A stretch of 64,000 bases of DNA from Ctena decussata (Eukaryota > Mollusca > Bivalvia > Lucinida > Lucinidae): NCBI GenBank assembly GCA_963989385.1, contig OZ022499.1, positions 80,217,903-80,281,902 of the forward strand, in the 5' to 3' direction. Under the pieces are notes generated by a model that worked only from the letters and a program-made list of their open reading frames with translations, did no database searches and was not told the DNA's origin. Below are positions 34,433 to 47,590 of this stretch, in pieces. The translations under genes and the position numbers were made by a program. Position 1 is the stretch's first letter, and every line of letters starts with the position of its first letter.

Positions 34433-34999
34433 TTGTATGAAAGACTGTTCTTTGGTGCAGCTTCGCCTAGCCATGTATAGTTTGTCCACATCTTAAGACA
34501 GATTTTCTCTTCAGCAAGCGCATAGAGTCAACATACGTATGTTATCAGGTATTACAGTAAAAATTGAATTGGTAATATAGATCCATTGCCAAAGGTATAA
34601 TAAAAGAATCTTAAGTTTATGTATTGTTTTTGTGTGTCTGAATTTAATTCTTCACCTATAACCTTTACAGACTTCCAGGCCGCAAGCATTTTGTCCTGGA
34701 CGAAAAAGAGATACATGGGATATAAATGGCCATATGAGTACGTACAATGAAAGCCTGCTAAGCAAAATGTTTTCTTGAAATTAGAGAGGACAGGGGAGAT
34801 TTAAGCTGCGGATTTGGTCCCTTGAACCTCCTGGGGAACATCTTATGACAATTGGACAAAACAAAGAGCAAGTCTGCTCACTAAGGTAACTTATAGGGCA
34901 TTTCTGCCTAGTAAAAGCATTGCTCTTTTGGTTGGACATATTTTTTGAAGAGGTCAATGCCTTGATTATATTTTGGTGACCCTGCCGTCTAGGTCTGAT

Positions 35000-35985
35000 T
35001 AATTTATGTAGAAATTTGAGCAAATTGGACTTAAAAACTAGAAAAGATACAGTTCTACACATAAAGCTCTACAGTCAACATAGTTAAAAATATAGGTTAA
35101 AGGATAAAGCAGTCAAACAATCGAAGACACCAGCTGAAGAAAATATTTATTACCATGTCTGATGATTATAGGTGGTAAAGCTAGTGAGAATTGGACTTAA
35201 ATGCTCTTTTTTCATATCATGGATGCCAGGCTGATACAAAGTCAACAGGGCTTGATATATAGGTCAAAGGTACAAATAATAGCAGCAAGGTTTGATGATT
35301 ACACCCACTGTAATTAAAGAGAAATGGACTCAAACCCTAAGGTTGACACAGTTTTGGATGTGAAATTTTACAAAATCAGTAGCTCATGAAAAATAGATCA
35401 AGGGTTGAAACAAGTCCATTTATACCAGGTTTATTGATTCTAGATACTATAGACTGAGGGACTGGACTTAAACGATAGGGTGATGTGATTTTTTAAGTAA
35501 AATTTTACAAAGTCAGCAGAGCATGAAATATGGGTCAAATGTCAAAATAAGTGCAACAATCCTCTAGCTCAACCTTAGTAGAAACTTTATACTAGGTTTG
35601 ATGACTGTAGGTATCATAGACAGAGAAATAGATCAGTATGCTAGGGTTGGCGTAATTTTTGACGTAAAATTTTACTAAGTCAACAGAGCATAAAATATAG
35701 GTCAAAAATAAAAAAAAAGGCAAGGATCCCCTAGACTATTCTAAGAAAAAACATTATACCAAGTTTGATCATTGCAGGTATCATATATGGAAAGAAATGG
35801 ACTTGAACACTAGGGTCGACATAATTTCTTACATAAAATTTTAGAGCATGAAAAATAGGCCAAAATAAGTGCAAGGTTCCTCGAGACCATTCTAAGACGA
35901 AACTATATACCAGGTTTGATGAGCGTAGGTATCATAGATTGAGAATAATGGACACGAATGTTAGGGTCGACATAATTGTGGACGG
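35000..35985 (+). repeat. Degenerate tandem repeat, about six units
   Basis: Units spaced about 140-167 bases share ACCAGGTTTGATGATTGTAG, GTATCATAGA, GAGAAATGGACTTAAAC, TAGGGT and AAAATTTTACAAAGTCA. They fill part of the interior of the 16-kb structure. Confidence 0.75.
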
Positions 35986-36956
35986 ATGGAATGACTGATG
36001 GACAGAAAAGTGAACTATATCGCACCTTCTTAAAGCAGGTGCGACAAAAACCAGTACTATACAAAGAAAGGCCAAAAGGAAAAGAAAAGGACAAATCGCT
36101 GCACAGCCACGCAGACTGATCGGAGTTTTTTTTTCTGCTCATAGGATTGACATAAATAGGAAGAGAGTTCAGTAAAAGTTTAATCATTGACAAAAAATGT
36201 TAAAGATTAACACCCTCAATATTTCTATTAATTTCTAAATTTCTCACAAAACATTATATCCTAGGCATGATAATGATTGCTATTTAAAATTACATTTATC
36301 TGCCAAATTTATGATTTGTGATGGTCACTGAAAATAGGAGAATTTAAGAAAATACACAAAAAGCGGCCATAGCGGACCGCCATTCCCGCCAAAAATGACT
36401 GGATACGCCCAGCAATCATAGTTAATCAGGATAAAGTTATACCATGAATAATTTTAAGCCCTTTCTTTAATCGACTTCTGACAGTTATTGGCTGAAAAAA
36501 CTCGCGTGCACAGATTAGAGGTTAATGCTTTTGTAAAGTTATTTACTCCACCAATCATAAAATTCAAAACATGCTTGCAGAAACGCGTGTGGAAGTCAGT
36601 CAATTTATGACTACAAAATATTCGTGAATATTCAAGAAGGGTACGCATTGATATATCGTCTCTGCCTCCGTAACAAAGATGTTTTCGTTGAAGATTTTTT
36701 GAACAAATCTTAATTATGTTGCATACAACTAACCAGAATCATAATTTTGTAATTATTTTGTAAAGAAATACGAGGGAGTATACCTTTAAATAAACATATT
36801 TTTAAGTCGTGCACAAACAACACAAAACATTACCAATCCAACACCTACTGCAAGCAGAGGCAGGCCCTTGCCCTCCATCAGGATGACGTGGTTCTACGAC
36901 CTTGTCAATAGAAGGTAAGTTGTATCGAGTTATGGAAGACTGATAATGAAAGATAA

Positions 36957-37784
36957 ACTGTTCACAAAAAGTAGGGGATATTAAGTCATTAAAAATTGTA
37001 TAAATTAGAAAAAATACCAAATACATCTGAAACGACAAGTATCCATCAGACAAATATTCGACAAGACATTTTGCATTACAATTTAGATGGTGTATCCTGT
37101 CACGTGACCTGCGTGTCATTCGTTTTAGACAGGGGGTCAGCACGAATCTGGTGTCGAAACAGATTGTTTTTAGATTACAAAATTTACAGAGAAACACTTG
37201 TCATGCTTCATTTAACAAACGAAAAATTGGGTTTACAGTGTGCTTTTTTCTGATTTCGTCACTAGATATTGTCAGGGTCACTGACGAGGCTTTATTAGCC
37301 GAAACTACGTAGTCTGGCCCATGTTCCTACTTCTGTATGTATTCTCTGCTCTTGAAGGAACTTTTTAAGATTTTAATTACACACTCTTTCATCAAAATAA
37401 TGAGTGCAAGCCATAAACGTCTAAATATTTCGGTAACTCGATGCACCTGTACGAATTTTGTTTTCTGGTTTTCTTCCCAACATAACAGTTTTGAAGAAGA
37501 AAAAAAATCTTTTAGCATACAAAACTTAAAAGTGCATAAAACGGTTAGCTTAGTTGAAGAATTTGAATAATTTTTTGTTCGAATTTACCACATTTTAGTC
37601 CTGACCCCCTGTATGAAACAAATTGTATGCCGATCACGTGACAGGATATATTGTCTAAACCTTCATGAAAAGTGTCTTAACAGATAGTTATCTTATCAAT
37701 ATTTAGCGTTTCATATGACTATCACATTTGTTGTAGATGCTACAATTTTTCATACCTGAAAATCCCCTACTTTTTGTGAACAGT
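36957..37784. mobile_element. 828-bp element with long imperfect inverted repeats
   Basis: Ends ACTGTTCACAAAAAGTAGGG and its inverse. A second inverted block further in holds TATCCTGTCACGTGA and ACAGGGGGTCAG at 37091-37135 and, inverted, at 37602-37650. The centre has a 77-codon open frame (37337-37570) without a recognisable domain. Nested inside the 16-kb structure. Confidence 0.8.
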
Positions 37785-39336
37785 ATATGATTGAAATACT
37801 GGTTTAACCGCATGCCAACTTAAATATTTCTTCAGATTCCAAAAGGCTATCTCTATACAAAATGCTTAAGTCAGATGTTTTTCACGTCGTTTTTCCTCAG
37901 TGACAAGGCCCCTTGAGAAGACGAATACGGGACTGCAAATTCATTCCATATATAAGAATTTCAATATCCTCGTATCAGCCGTTTTTGAGATTCACAGCTA
38001 CCAGAGCATGTTACGGACGGACAGACTAGAGACAGGCGAACAGACCAGCAAACCAAAATGCTCTTTAACCAAACCAGTTTGCCCATTAACGGTTCGGCAG
38101 CTGGGGACATAATAAATGAGTCAGTAAAAACGAGTGAGGCTCGAGGGAGGTGTACACTTCACTCGACCATCACTCAATTCTCATCACGCAAGACTAAGTG
38201 AGATTTAAGAATACGAAACTTCTGAGTCGCTCAATTAATGAGTGAATTCAGGGATTACATCAGGAGTGTGAGTAACGTTCTAGAATACAGGCGTTAAAAT
38301 TGTGATGTGTTGTGGTCACACTGACAAACATCATTAATGCCTTACTGACATTGGAAATGACTGGATTTCAAACTCGTCCGAGATTTTATAGCTATATTTT
38401 CCATCTTGGGTATCCATATATAAGCGCATGTTTCCCATAGATCCTCTTAAAGAAAAAAAGACAAATCAAAACAAAAACAAAACCGAAGATGTATGTGCTA
38501 CATGTATCTTGTTTGCACGAGCAAATAGGGGGTCTTTTCCATAGATATTGATTAAACTTGGCCATATTGTGGTCGACGGATGGACAACCGTTGTTCTAAC
38601 CTTCATTATGAAGCCAAATGCGTTCCGTCATCAACACCAATGCTTAGCTTTGTAAAACATCAAATTTAAATTAATTGGAGTAAGCAATACACAGAGCGAG
38701 CAGAGAAATCAATGCCCCAAAATTCACATTTTCGAGAGAAAATAATGCTTCTTTTAATGATTATAAAAGCAGTAGTTTCGTATTCGCCAAAACATTAAAC
38801 TTAAATTGGTGAACATGTAATTGGTGTAACAGAAATACTGACAGCAGATCATAACGGTTTTTTTCTTCCCAAAATGTGTTTTTCACACACATGCATGTTT
38901 GTGCTGGCTTTGTGCAGTTGTTACTCAAATTTAAATTAAACTTGCTAATTTCATGCTGACCAATCAGGACAGAATACATTAACTTCCACAAAAAGTTAGA
39001 ATTCAGTTGTTAGTATCTCCAATGATCTTGTTACATTTGCTTTTTCAGCACGCTTAAATTTTGGCGAGGAACGTATATATAAATGTCAGACGAAACAGTG
39101 CACGAAATTGGACTATTTTGCTCAGAGAATATATGCCTTGTTAAAAAATTAACCAATTCTTCCATATTAATATAACAGAATGAAAAGTAATCTCACACAT
39201 CCTTGCAAGGGTTGTGGGGTGGAGGGGGGGGGGGGGCTTTCGAATTTACTAACACTGCTGGGATCGAACATCAAATGTGGCCACCACTTTAAAAACAGAA
39301 AATGAAATCCATAAAGAATCTTTGAAATTGTTATTT
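37785..39336. other. Interior of the 16-kb structure, no gene seen
   Basis: AT-rich; GAGTGAG-type short repeats near 38120-38240 and a poly-G run near 39223. Nothing else is recognised. Confidence 0.5.
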
Positions 39337-39563
39337 GAGCAACATGACAAAACCAACAAAGTGGCATGTGCGTCCAGCGAAGACTCAGATCAGCCTGGGC
39401 ATCCACACAGTCTGATTTGACTCTTCTTTATGCGCTTAAAGGCTAGCTAAGCTTGCTCCAAGCGCACAGCGAAGACTCTGATCAGACTGGGCGGATGCCC
39501 AGGCTGACCTGAGTCTTGGCTGCGCGCACATGCCACTTTGTTGGTTTTGTCGTGTAGCGGCTC
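39337..39563. mobile_element. MITE family A, copy in the interior
   Basis: Ends GAGCAACATGACAAAACC and the inverse TTTGTCGTGTAGCGGCTC, inner arms GCATGTGCG, CAGCGAAGACTCAGATCAGC. Flanked by ATTT on both sides (39333-39336, 39564-39567). Confidence 0.9.
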
Positions 39564-39837
39564 ATTTGTTTTCATCATGGCAGACCTTTAACCCTTTTTC
39601 CAGTTGCAAGTTTCTGTAAATGTCAAACATTATACTGGAATTATTTGCAGACGCAATGATATCTGCATAATAGAATATGAAAACTAGGGCATGCTAACAC
39701 GTGTGTCTTCACCAATCGTTGAAGCATTTTTATGAAAGTGATTTGTGTGGCGCCACTAGAAAAGGCCGGCTAGGTGTTTTACCACCTGTGCAGATCAGCC
39801 ATCAGCTCATCCGACTAGCTTCGAGGCCTTACTAACA

Positions 39838-40050
39838 CCTTCGTAGGAGATAATAAGTCCTACGTAGCACTTACTAACACCTACTTAGGACTTATCTTAT
39901 TAGTTAATAAGTCCATCGTAGGAGTTAGTAATCCTATGTAGGAGTTATTAAGTCCTACATAGAAGTTACTAAGTCCTATGTAGCAGCTAGTTAGCCTAGC
40001 GTAGGAGTTAGTAAGCCCTTCGTAGGCATTAATAAGTCCTACATAGGATA
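39838..40050. repeat. Minisatellite, unit about 21 bp
   Basis: Variants of GTAGGAGTTAGTAAGTCCTAC and AGTCCTACATAG follow one another. The unit is itself nearly palindromic (TCCTACGTAGGA). It lies about 200 bases from the start of the right satellite arm. Confidence 0.85.
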
Positions 40051-40245
40051 ACAATATTGAACATATACCAATTTGACATGTGTGATCACCACATCCACTT
40101 TAAAGTGCTTATTTCTCAGAAAATAGATGCCTCCCCATCAAACGGCATATGCTGTGATAAAGTAGACTCATGATGCCACTTATCAGCAAAAAAAGCCACT
40201 TTGATAGGGGTCAGGAAACATGCTTTATTTAGACTCCCCCTTTGG

Positions 40246-40336
40246 TGGCCAAGGTTTCTGAATTTTCATTCTGCTACTGTTCAGCAGAATATGCGATTTT
40301 TGTGAATATCTCGGTCCACTTATGAGACAGATTGGT
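40246..40336 (-). repeat. Inner end of the right satellite arm
   Basis: GGTTTCTGAATTTTCATTCT, TATGCGATTTTTGTGAATAT and CTCGGTCCACTTATGAGA are satellite sequence in inverted orientation, then interrupted by element C. Confidence 0.9.
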
Positions 40337-41600
40337 GACGTAACGTCAGATGTTGGTGACAATGAGTGTAACGTCAGAAAACGTCAGATTTTGAGCTATG
40401 TTGTCAGTTCACTGCAACGGCCAAAGCGCATTTCTTCAAATATGAATGTAAACTGCTAACTGCAACTGATAGCAGAATAGATCTATATTCGGAAGATATT
40501 AATTTTCGGGACAATTTCGGGACAACTTACGATTTTGCTCGATTTCAATAGGGAGCCGCGGTAGCTTAGTAGCTTAAGTGCCGGCCCGCTGACCTAGCGG
40601 TCCGGGCTTCGATTCCCGCTTGAGGCGAGAATCTTTTGAAACATAAACGGGTTTCCATTGCACGTATTCTTTCATCATCAGCCTCTCATCGTCCTGATAT
40701 GACTGAAATACTGTTGAAAAGAACGTAAAATCGCAAGCAATCCAACATCCATTGATTTCAATAAAACGTAGCCAACGTACAAATACAGCTGCGGACAAAA
40801 CCGCTAGATTTGCTTATTCGTGTTTTACATCGGCTCTCAGAGATAAATTCCAATAACATTCCTGGTAAAGAACTATTCGGAATAGGTATTTCATGTCCGC
40901 CTGATTTATAGTTACTGTATATTAAAATTTGATACTATTTTTATGCTCAGAAAATACCAGCCAGTATGCAAAATAAAGAAATTTGGCGTTGCGGACAAAA
41001 CTGCTAGATTTGGAAAATTTGGTATTTCTTTGAATCGGATCATGCATTCCAAAGTCTGATTTCACAGTTCGAAATTTCAAAATAGGTATTGTATGCCAGT
41101 AAATTTTCATCTCTACTTTTGCTTCATATTGTTCTTTAGTGATCCCTTGATCTTCGTTGGGTGCCGCTTTTTAGTGCCAAAAATCTGAAAGTTACTTTTT
41201 TCTTGAATTGCTAAATCTTGAGTTTTCTTGTATACGGAAAGGCTTAACTTGTTGGCGTTCCAATGTTAGTTTACATTACTTCACTCGCATCGACGGTGAA
41301 AATTTGGTCGATTTTTCAGCTCTGGTTATTAATTTAAGCTGAAATAACTAATTTGCACTTCGAGTGCGTTGCAACGTCTTACAGCGTAAAAACTGACGTT
41401 GTTTGGTAATTCAAGACGGTGTATATATTTTTATGTCTCATACATGAAGAGTTTCTTTATATCTTCCAAATACTCAATAAATAACCTTTCAAATGGTATA
41501 AAATTTATTACGTTTGCTCGTCCATTAGAAATACTGTATCAAGAGAAAATTATAAAGATGGCTTGAAAATGAAATTGTCACCAACATCTGACGTTACGTC
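40337..41600. mobile_element. Element C inserted in the satellite (1264 bp)
   Basis: Left end GACGTAACGTCAGATGTTGG plus TGAC (40337-40360) and its exact inverse at 41577-41600. TGGT flanks both sides (40333-40336 and 41601-41604), and the satellite sequence resumes after it at the point where it stopped, so this is a clean insertion with a 4-base target duplication. Inside lies a tRNA-derived SINE-like module (40554-40728). No transposase. Confidence 0.9.
40554..40728 (+). repeat. tRNA-derived SINE-like module in element C
   Basis: The head resembles a tRNA: A-box-like TAGCTTAGTAGCTTAAG, an anticodon-type stem CCGC/GCGG with loop TGACCTA, and B-box-like GCTTCGATTCC. The tail has a core shared with the modules at 62199 and 50349: GGGTTTCCATTGCAC, TTTCAT, TATGACTGAAATACTGTTGA, AAAGAACGTAAAA. 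Similar SINE cores are known from molluscs. Confidence 0.7.
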
Positions 41601-44600
41601 TGGTGCGGTAAACGGTGCTCACTCACATTTTGTGGCCTCCAGATTACAGAACAAGAAATAAAACTTTGTTAACAAAGGGTTTCTGAAATTTCGTTCTGCT
41701 ACTCTCTAGCAGAAGAAAATATGCGATTTTTGTGAATATCTCGGTCCACTTATGAGATAGAGTAGTGCGGTAAACGGTGCTCACTCACATTTTGTGACCT
41801 CCAGATGACAGAACATAGAAATCAAACTTTGCTTACAAAGGGTTTCTATAATTTCGTTCGGCTACTTACCAGCAGAAGAATATATGCAATTTTTGTGAAT
41901 ATCTCGGTCCACATATGAGATAGAGAAGTACGGTAAACGGCGCTCACTCACATTTTGTAGCCTCCAGATAACAGAACAAAGAAATAAACTTATGCTTACA
42001 AAGCATTCCTTTAATTTCGTTCTGCTACTTTCCAGCAGAAGAAAATATGCGATTTTTGTGAATATCTCGGTCCACATATGAGATAGAGAGGTGCGGTAAA
42101 CGGTGCTCACTCACATTTTATGGCCTCTATATGACAGAACATACAAATCAAACTTTGCTAACAAAGGATTTCTGAAATTTCGTTCTGCTGCTCTCTAGCA
42201 GAAGAAAATATGCGATTTTTGTAAATATCTCGGTCCACTTATGAGATAGAGTAGTGCGGTAAACGGCGCTCACTCACTTTTTGTGGCCTCCAGATGACAG
42301 AATATAGGAATCAAACTTTGCAAACAAAGGGTTTCTGAAATTTCGTTCTGCTACTTTCCAGCCAGAGAAAATAAGCGACTTTTGTGAATATCTCGGTCCA
42401 ATTATGAGATAGAGTAGTTCGGTAAACGGCGCTCACTCAATTTTTGTGGCCTCCAGATGACAGAACATAGTAATCAAACTTTGCAAACAAAGGGTTTCTG
42501 AAATTTCGTTCTGCTACTTTCCAGCAGAAGAAAATATGCGATTTTTGTGAATATCTCGGTCCACTTATGAGATAGAGAGGTGCGGTAAACGGTGCTCACC
42601 CACATTTTATAGCCTCTATATGACAGAACATAGAAATCAAACTTTGCACACAAACGGTTTCTGAAATTTCGTTCTGCTACTCTTAAGCAGAAGAAAATAT
42701 GCGATTTTTGTGAATTTCTCGGTCCACTTATGAGATAGAGTAGTGCGGTAAATGGCGCTCACTCAAATTTTATGGCCTCTAGATGACAGAACATAGAAAT
42801 CAAACTTTGCTTACAAAGGGTTTCTGAACTTTCGTTCTGCTACTCTCCAGCAGAAGAAAATATCCGATTTTTGTGAATATCTCGGTCCGTTTATGAGATA
42901 GAGTAGTGCGGTACACGTCGCTCACTCACATTTTGTAGCCTCCAGATGACAGAACATAGAAATCAAACATTGCAAACAAAGGGTTTCTGAAATTTCGTTC
43001 TGCTACTTTCCAGCAGAAGAAAATATGCGATTTTTGTGAATATCTCGGTCCACTTATGAGATAGAGAGGTGCGGTAAACGGTGCTCACTCACATTTTATG
43101 GCCTCTAGATGACAGAACATAGAAATCAAACTTTGCAAACAAAGGGTTTCTGAAATTTCGTTCTGCTACTCTCTAGCAGAAGAAAATATGCGATTTTTGT
43201 GAATATCTCGGTCCACTTATGAGATAGAGTAGTGCGGTAAACGGCGCTCACTCACCTTTTGTGGCCTCCAGATGACAGAACATAGAAATCAAACTTTGCT
43301 AACAAAAGGTTTCTGAAATTACGTTCTGCTACTTTCCAGCAGAAGAAAATATGCGATTTTTGTGAATATCTCGGTCCAATTATTAGATAGAGTAGTGCGG
43401 TAAACGGCGCTCACTCACATTTTGTGGCCTCCAGATGACAGAACATAGAAATCAAACTTTGCAAACAAAGGCTTTCTGAAATTTCGTTCTGCTACTTTCC
43501 AGCAGAAGAAAATATGCGATTTTTGTGAACATCTCGGTCCACTTATGAGATAGAGAGGTGCGGTAAACGGTGCTCACTTACATTTTATGGCCTCTAGATG
43601 ACAGAACATAGAAATCAAACTTTGCTAACAAAGGGTTTCTGAAATTACGTTCTGCTACTTTCCAGCAGAAGAAAATATCCGATTTTTGTGAATATCTCGG
43701 TCCAATTATGAGATAGAGTAGTGCGTGAAACGGCGCTCACTCACTTTTTGTGGCCTCCATATGACAGAACATAGAAATCAAACATTGCAAACAAAGGGTT
43801 TCTGATATTTCGTTCTGCTACTTTCCAGCAGAAGAAAATATGCGATTTTTGTGTATATCTCGGTCCACTTATGAGATAGAGAGGTGCGGTAAACGGTGCT
43901 CACGCACTTTTTGTGGCCTCCAGATGACAGAACATAGAAATCAAACTTTGCAAACAAAGGGTTTCTGAAATTTCGTTCTGCTACTTTCCAGCAGAAGAAA
44001 ATATGCGATTTTTGTGAATATCTCGGTTCACTTATGAGATAGAGAGGTGCGGTGAACGGTGCTCACTCACATGTTATGGCCTCTATATGACAGAACATAG
44101 AAATCAAACTTTGCTAACAAAGGGTATCTGAACTTTCGTTCTGCTACTCTCTAGCAGAAGAAAATATGCGATTTTTGTGAATATCTCGGTCCACTTATGA
44201 GATAGAGTAGTGCGGTAAACGGCGCTCACTCACTTTTTGTAGCCTCCAGATGACAGAACATTGAAATCAAACTTTGCTAACAAAGGGTTTCTGAACTTTC
44301 GTTGTGCTACTTTCCAGCAGAAGAAAATATGCGATTTTTGTGAACATCTCGGTCCACTTATGAGATAGAGTAGTGCGGCAAACGGCGCTCACTCACATTT
44401 TGTGGCCTCCAGATGACAGATTATAGAAATCAATCTTTGCTGACAAAGGGTTTCTGAAATTTCGTTCTGCTACTTTCCAGCAGAACAAAATATGCGATTT
44501 TTGTGAATATCTCGGTCCTGTTATGAGATAGAGTAGTGCGGCAAACGGCGCTCACTCACATTTTGTGGCCTCCAGATGACAGAACTTAGAAATCAAATAT

Positions 44601-47395
44601 TGCTAACAAAGGGTTTCTGAAATTTCGTACTGCTACTTTCCAGCAGAAGAAAATATGCGATTTTTGTGAACATCTCGGTCCACTTATGAGATAGAGAGAT
44701 GCGGCAAACGGTGCTCACTTACATTTTATGGCCTCTAGATGACAGAACATAGAAATCAAACTTTGCAAACAAAGGGTTTCTGAATTTTCGTTCTGCTACT
44801 TTCCGGCAGAAGAAAATATGCGATTTTTGTGAATATCTCGGTCCACTTATGAGATAGAGAGGTGCAGTAAACGGTGCTCACTCACATTTTATGGCCTCTA
44901 TATGAACGAACATAGAAATCAAACTTTGCTAACAAAGGGAAATTTCGTTCTGCTGCTCTCTAGCAGAAGAAAATATGCGATTTTTGTGACTATCTCGGTC
45001 CACTTATGAGATAGAGTAGTGCGGTAAACGGCGCTCACTCACTTTTTGTGGCCTCCAGATGACAGAACATAGAAATCAAACTTTGCAAACAAAGGGTTTC
45101 TGAAATTTCGTTCTGCTACTTTCCAGCAGAAGAAAATATGCGATTTTTGTGAATATCTCGGTTCACTTATGAGATAGAGAGGTGCGGTAAACGGTGCTCA
45201 CTCACATGTTATGGCCTCTATATGACAGAACATAGAAATCAAACTTTGCTAACAAAGGGTATCTGAACTTTCGTTCTGCTACTCTCTAGCAGAAGAAAAT
45301 ATGCGATTTTTGTGAATATCTCGGTCCACTTATGAGATAGAGTAGTGCGGTAAACGGCGCTCACTCACTTTTTGTAGCCTCCAGATGACAGAACATTGAA
45401 ATCAAACTTTGCTAACAAAGGGTTTCTGAACTTTCGTTGTGCTACTTTCCAGCAGAAGAAAATATGCGATTTTTGTGAACATCTCGGTCCACTTATGAGA
45501 TAGAGTAGTGCGGCAAACGGCGCTCACTCACATTTTGTGGCCTCCAGATGACAGATTATAGAAATCAATCTTTGCTGACAAAGGGTTTCTGAAATTTCGT
45601 TCTGCTACTTTCCAGCAGAACAAAATATGCGATTTTTGTGAATATCTCGGTCCGGTTATGAGATAGAGTAGTGCGGCAAACGGCGCTCACTCACATTTTG
45701 TGGCCTCCAGATGACAGAACTTAGAAATCAAATATTGCTAACAAAGGGTTTCTGAAATTTCGTACTGCTACTTTCCAGCAGAAGAAAATATGCGATTTTT
45801 GTGAACATCTCGGTCCACTTATGAGATAGAGAGATGCGGCAAACGGTGCTCACTTACATTTTATGGCCTCTAGATGACAGAACATAGAAATCAAACTTTG
45901 CAAACAAAGGGTTTCTGAATTTTCGTTCTGCTACTTTCCGGCAGAAGAAAATATGCGATTTTTGTGAATATCTCGGTCCACTTATGAGATAGAGAGGTGC
46001 AGTAAACGGTGCTCACTCACATTTTATGGCCTCTATATGAACGAACATAGAAATCAAACTTTGCTAACAAAGGGAAATTTCGTTCTGCTGCTCTCTAGCA
46101 GAAGAAAATATGCGATTTTTGTGACTATCTCGGTCCACTTATGAGATAGAGTAGTGCGGTAAACGGCGCTCACTCACTTTTTGTGGCCTCCAGATGACAG
46201 AACATAGAAATCAATCTTTGCTGACAAAGGGTTTCTGAAATTTCGTTCTGCTACTTTCCAGCAGAAGAAAATATGCGATTTTTGTGAACATCTCGGTTCA
46301 CTTATGAGATAGAGAGGTGCGGTAAACGATGCTCACTCACATTTTATGGCCTCTATATGACAGAACATAGAAATCAAACTTTGCTAACAAAGGGTATCTG
46401 AACTTTCGTTCTGCTACTCTCTAGCAGAAGAAAATATGCGATTTTTGTGAATATCTCGGTCCACTTATGAGATAGAGTAGTGCGGTAAACGGCGCTCACT
46501 CACCTTTTGTAGCCTCCAGATGAAAGAACATAGAAATCAAACTTTGCTAACAAAGGGTTTCTGAAATTTCGTTCTGCTACTTTCCAGCAGAAGAAAATAT
46601 GCGATTTTTGTGAATATCTCGGTCCACTTATGAGATAGAGAGGTGCGGTAAACGGCGCTCACTCACCTTTTGTAGCCTCCAGATGACAGAACATAGAAAT
46701 CAAACTTTGCTAACAAAGGGTTTCTGAAATTTCGTTCTGCTACTTTCCAGCAGAAGAAAATATGCGATTTTTGTGAACATCTCGGTCCACTTATGAGATA
46801 GAGTAGTGCGGTAAACGGTGCTCACTTACATTTTACGGCCTCTAGATGACAGAACATAGAAATCAAACTTTGCAAACAAAGGGTTTCTGAAATTTCGTTC
46901 TGCTACTTTCCGGCAGAAGAAAATATGCGATTTTTGTGAATATCTCGGTCCACTTATGAGATAGAGAGGTGCGGTAAACGGTGCTCACTCACATTTTATG
47001 GCCTCTATATGAACGAACATAGAAATCAAACTTTGCTAACAAAGGATTTCTGAAATTTCGTTCTGCTGCTCTCTAGCAGAAGAAAATATGCGATTTTTGT
47101 GAATATCTCGGTCCACTTATGAGATAGAGTAGTGCGGTAAACGGCGCTCACTCACATTTTGTGGCCTCCAGATGACAGAACATAGAAATTAAACTTTTCA
47201 AATAAAGGGTTTCTGAAATTTCGTTCTGCTACTTTCCAGCAGAAGAAAATATGCGATTTTTGTGAATATCTCGGTCCACATATGAGATAGAGTAGTGCGG
47301 TAAACGGTGCGCACCCACATTTTGTGGCCTATAGATGACAGAACAAAGAAATAAAACTGCTAAATTTTGCAGAATTTTCAATTCGCTATCCTTAC
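41601..47395 (-). repeat. Right satellite arm, about 35 copies of the 163-bp monomer
   Basis: Same monomer as the left arm in inverse orientation (e.g. TCTGAAATTTCGTTCTGCTA, TATGCGATTTTTGTGAATAT). Twice as long as the left arm. A block of seven monomers at about 43910-45045 is repeated at about 45046-46180 with a shift of 1135 bases, recognisable by private changes such as GTGACTATCTCGG (44986 and 46121) and ACATGTTATGG. Confidence 0.97.
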
Positions 47396-47590
47396 TACTT
47401 TTTCTGCAGAAAATTCCGCAGAAAATTCTGCAGAATATTAATTTCGCTAACTTTACCACTTTTTCTGCAGAAAATTCTGCAGAAAATTCTGCAGAATATT
47501 TATTTCGCTAACTTTACCACTTTTTCTGCAGAAAATTCTGCAGAAAATTCGGCGGAATCTTCTGCAGAATTTTCTGCAGAATTTTCGTTC
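47396..47590 (-). repeat. Right cap minisatellite (TTCTGCAGAA)
   Basis: Mirror image of the left cap: AAAATTCTGCAG repeats between GCTAACTTTACCACTTTTTC spacers, with a few private changes (TTCCGCAG, TTCGGCGG). Confidence 0.9.

Noticed and set aside
34781..40245. Transposase gene inside the 16-kb structure
   Set aside because: I looked for DDE, RNase-H-like or tyrosine recombinase motifs in the longer frames (e.g. 36802-37197) and saw none; all frames are short.
31680..47395. CRISPR-like array
   Set aside because: The repeats are contiguous 163-bp monomers without unique spacers, in a eukaryotic context.
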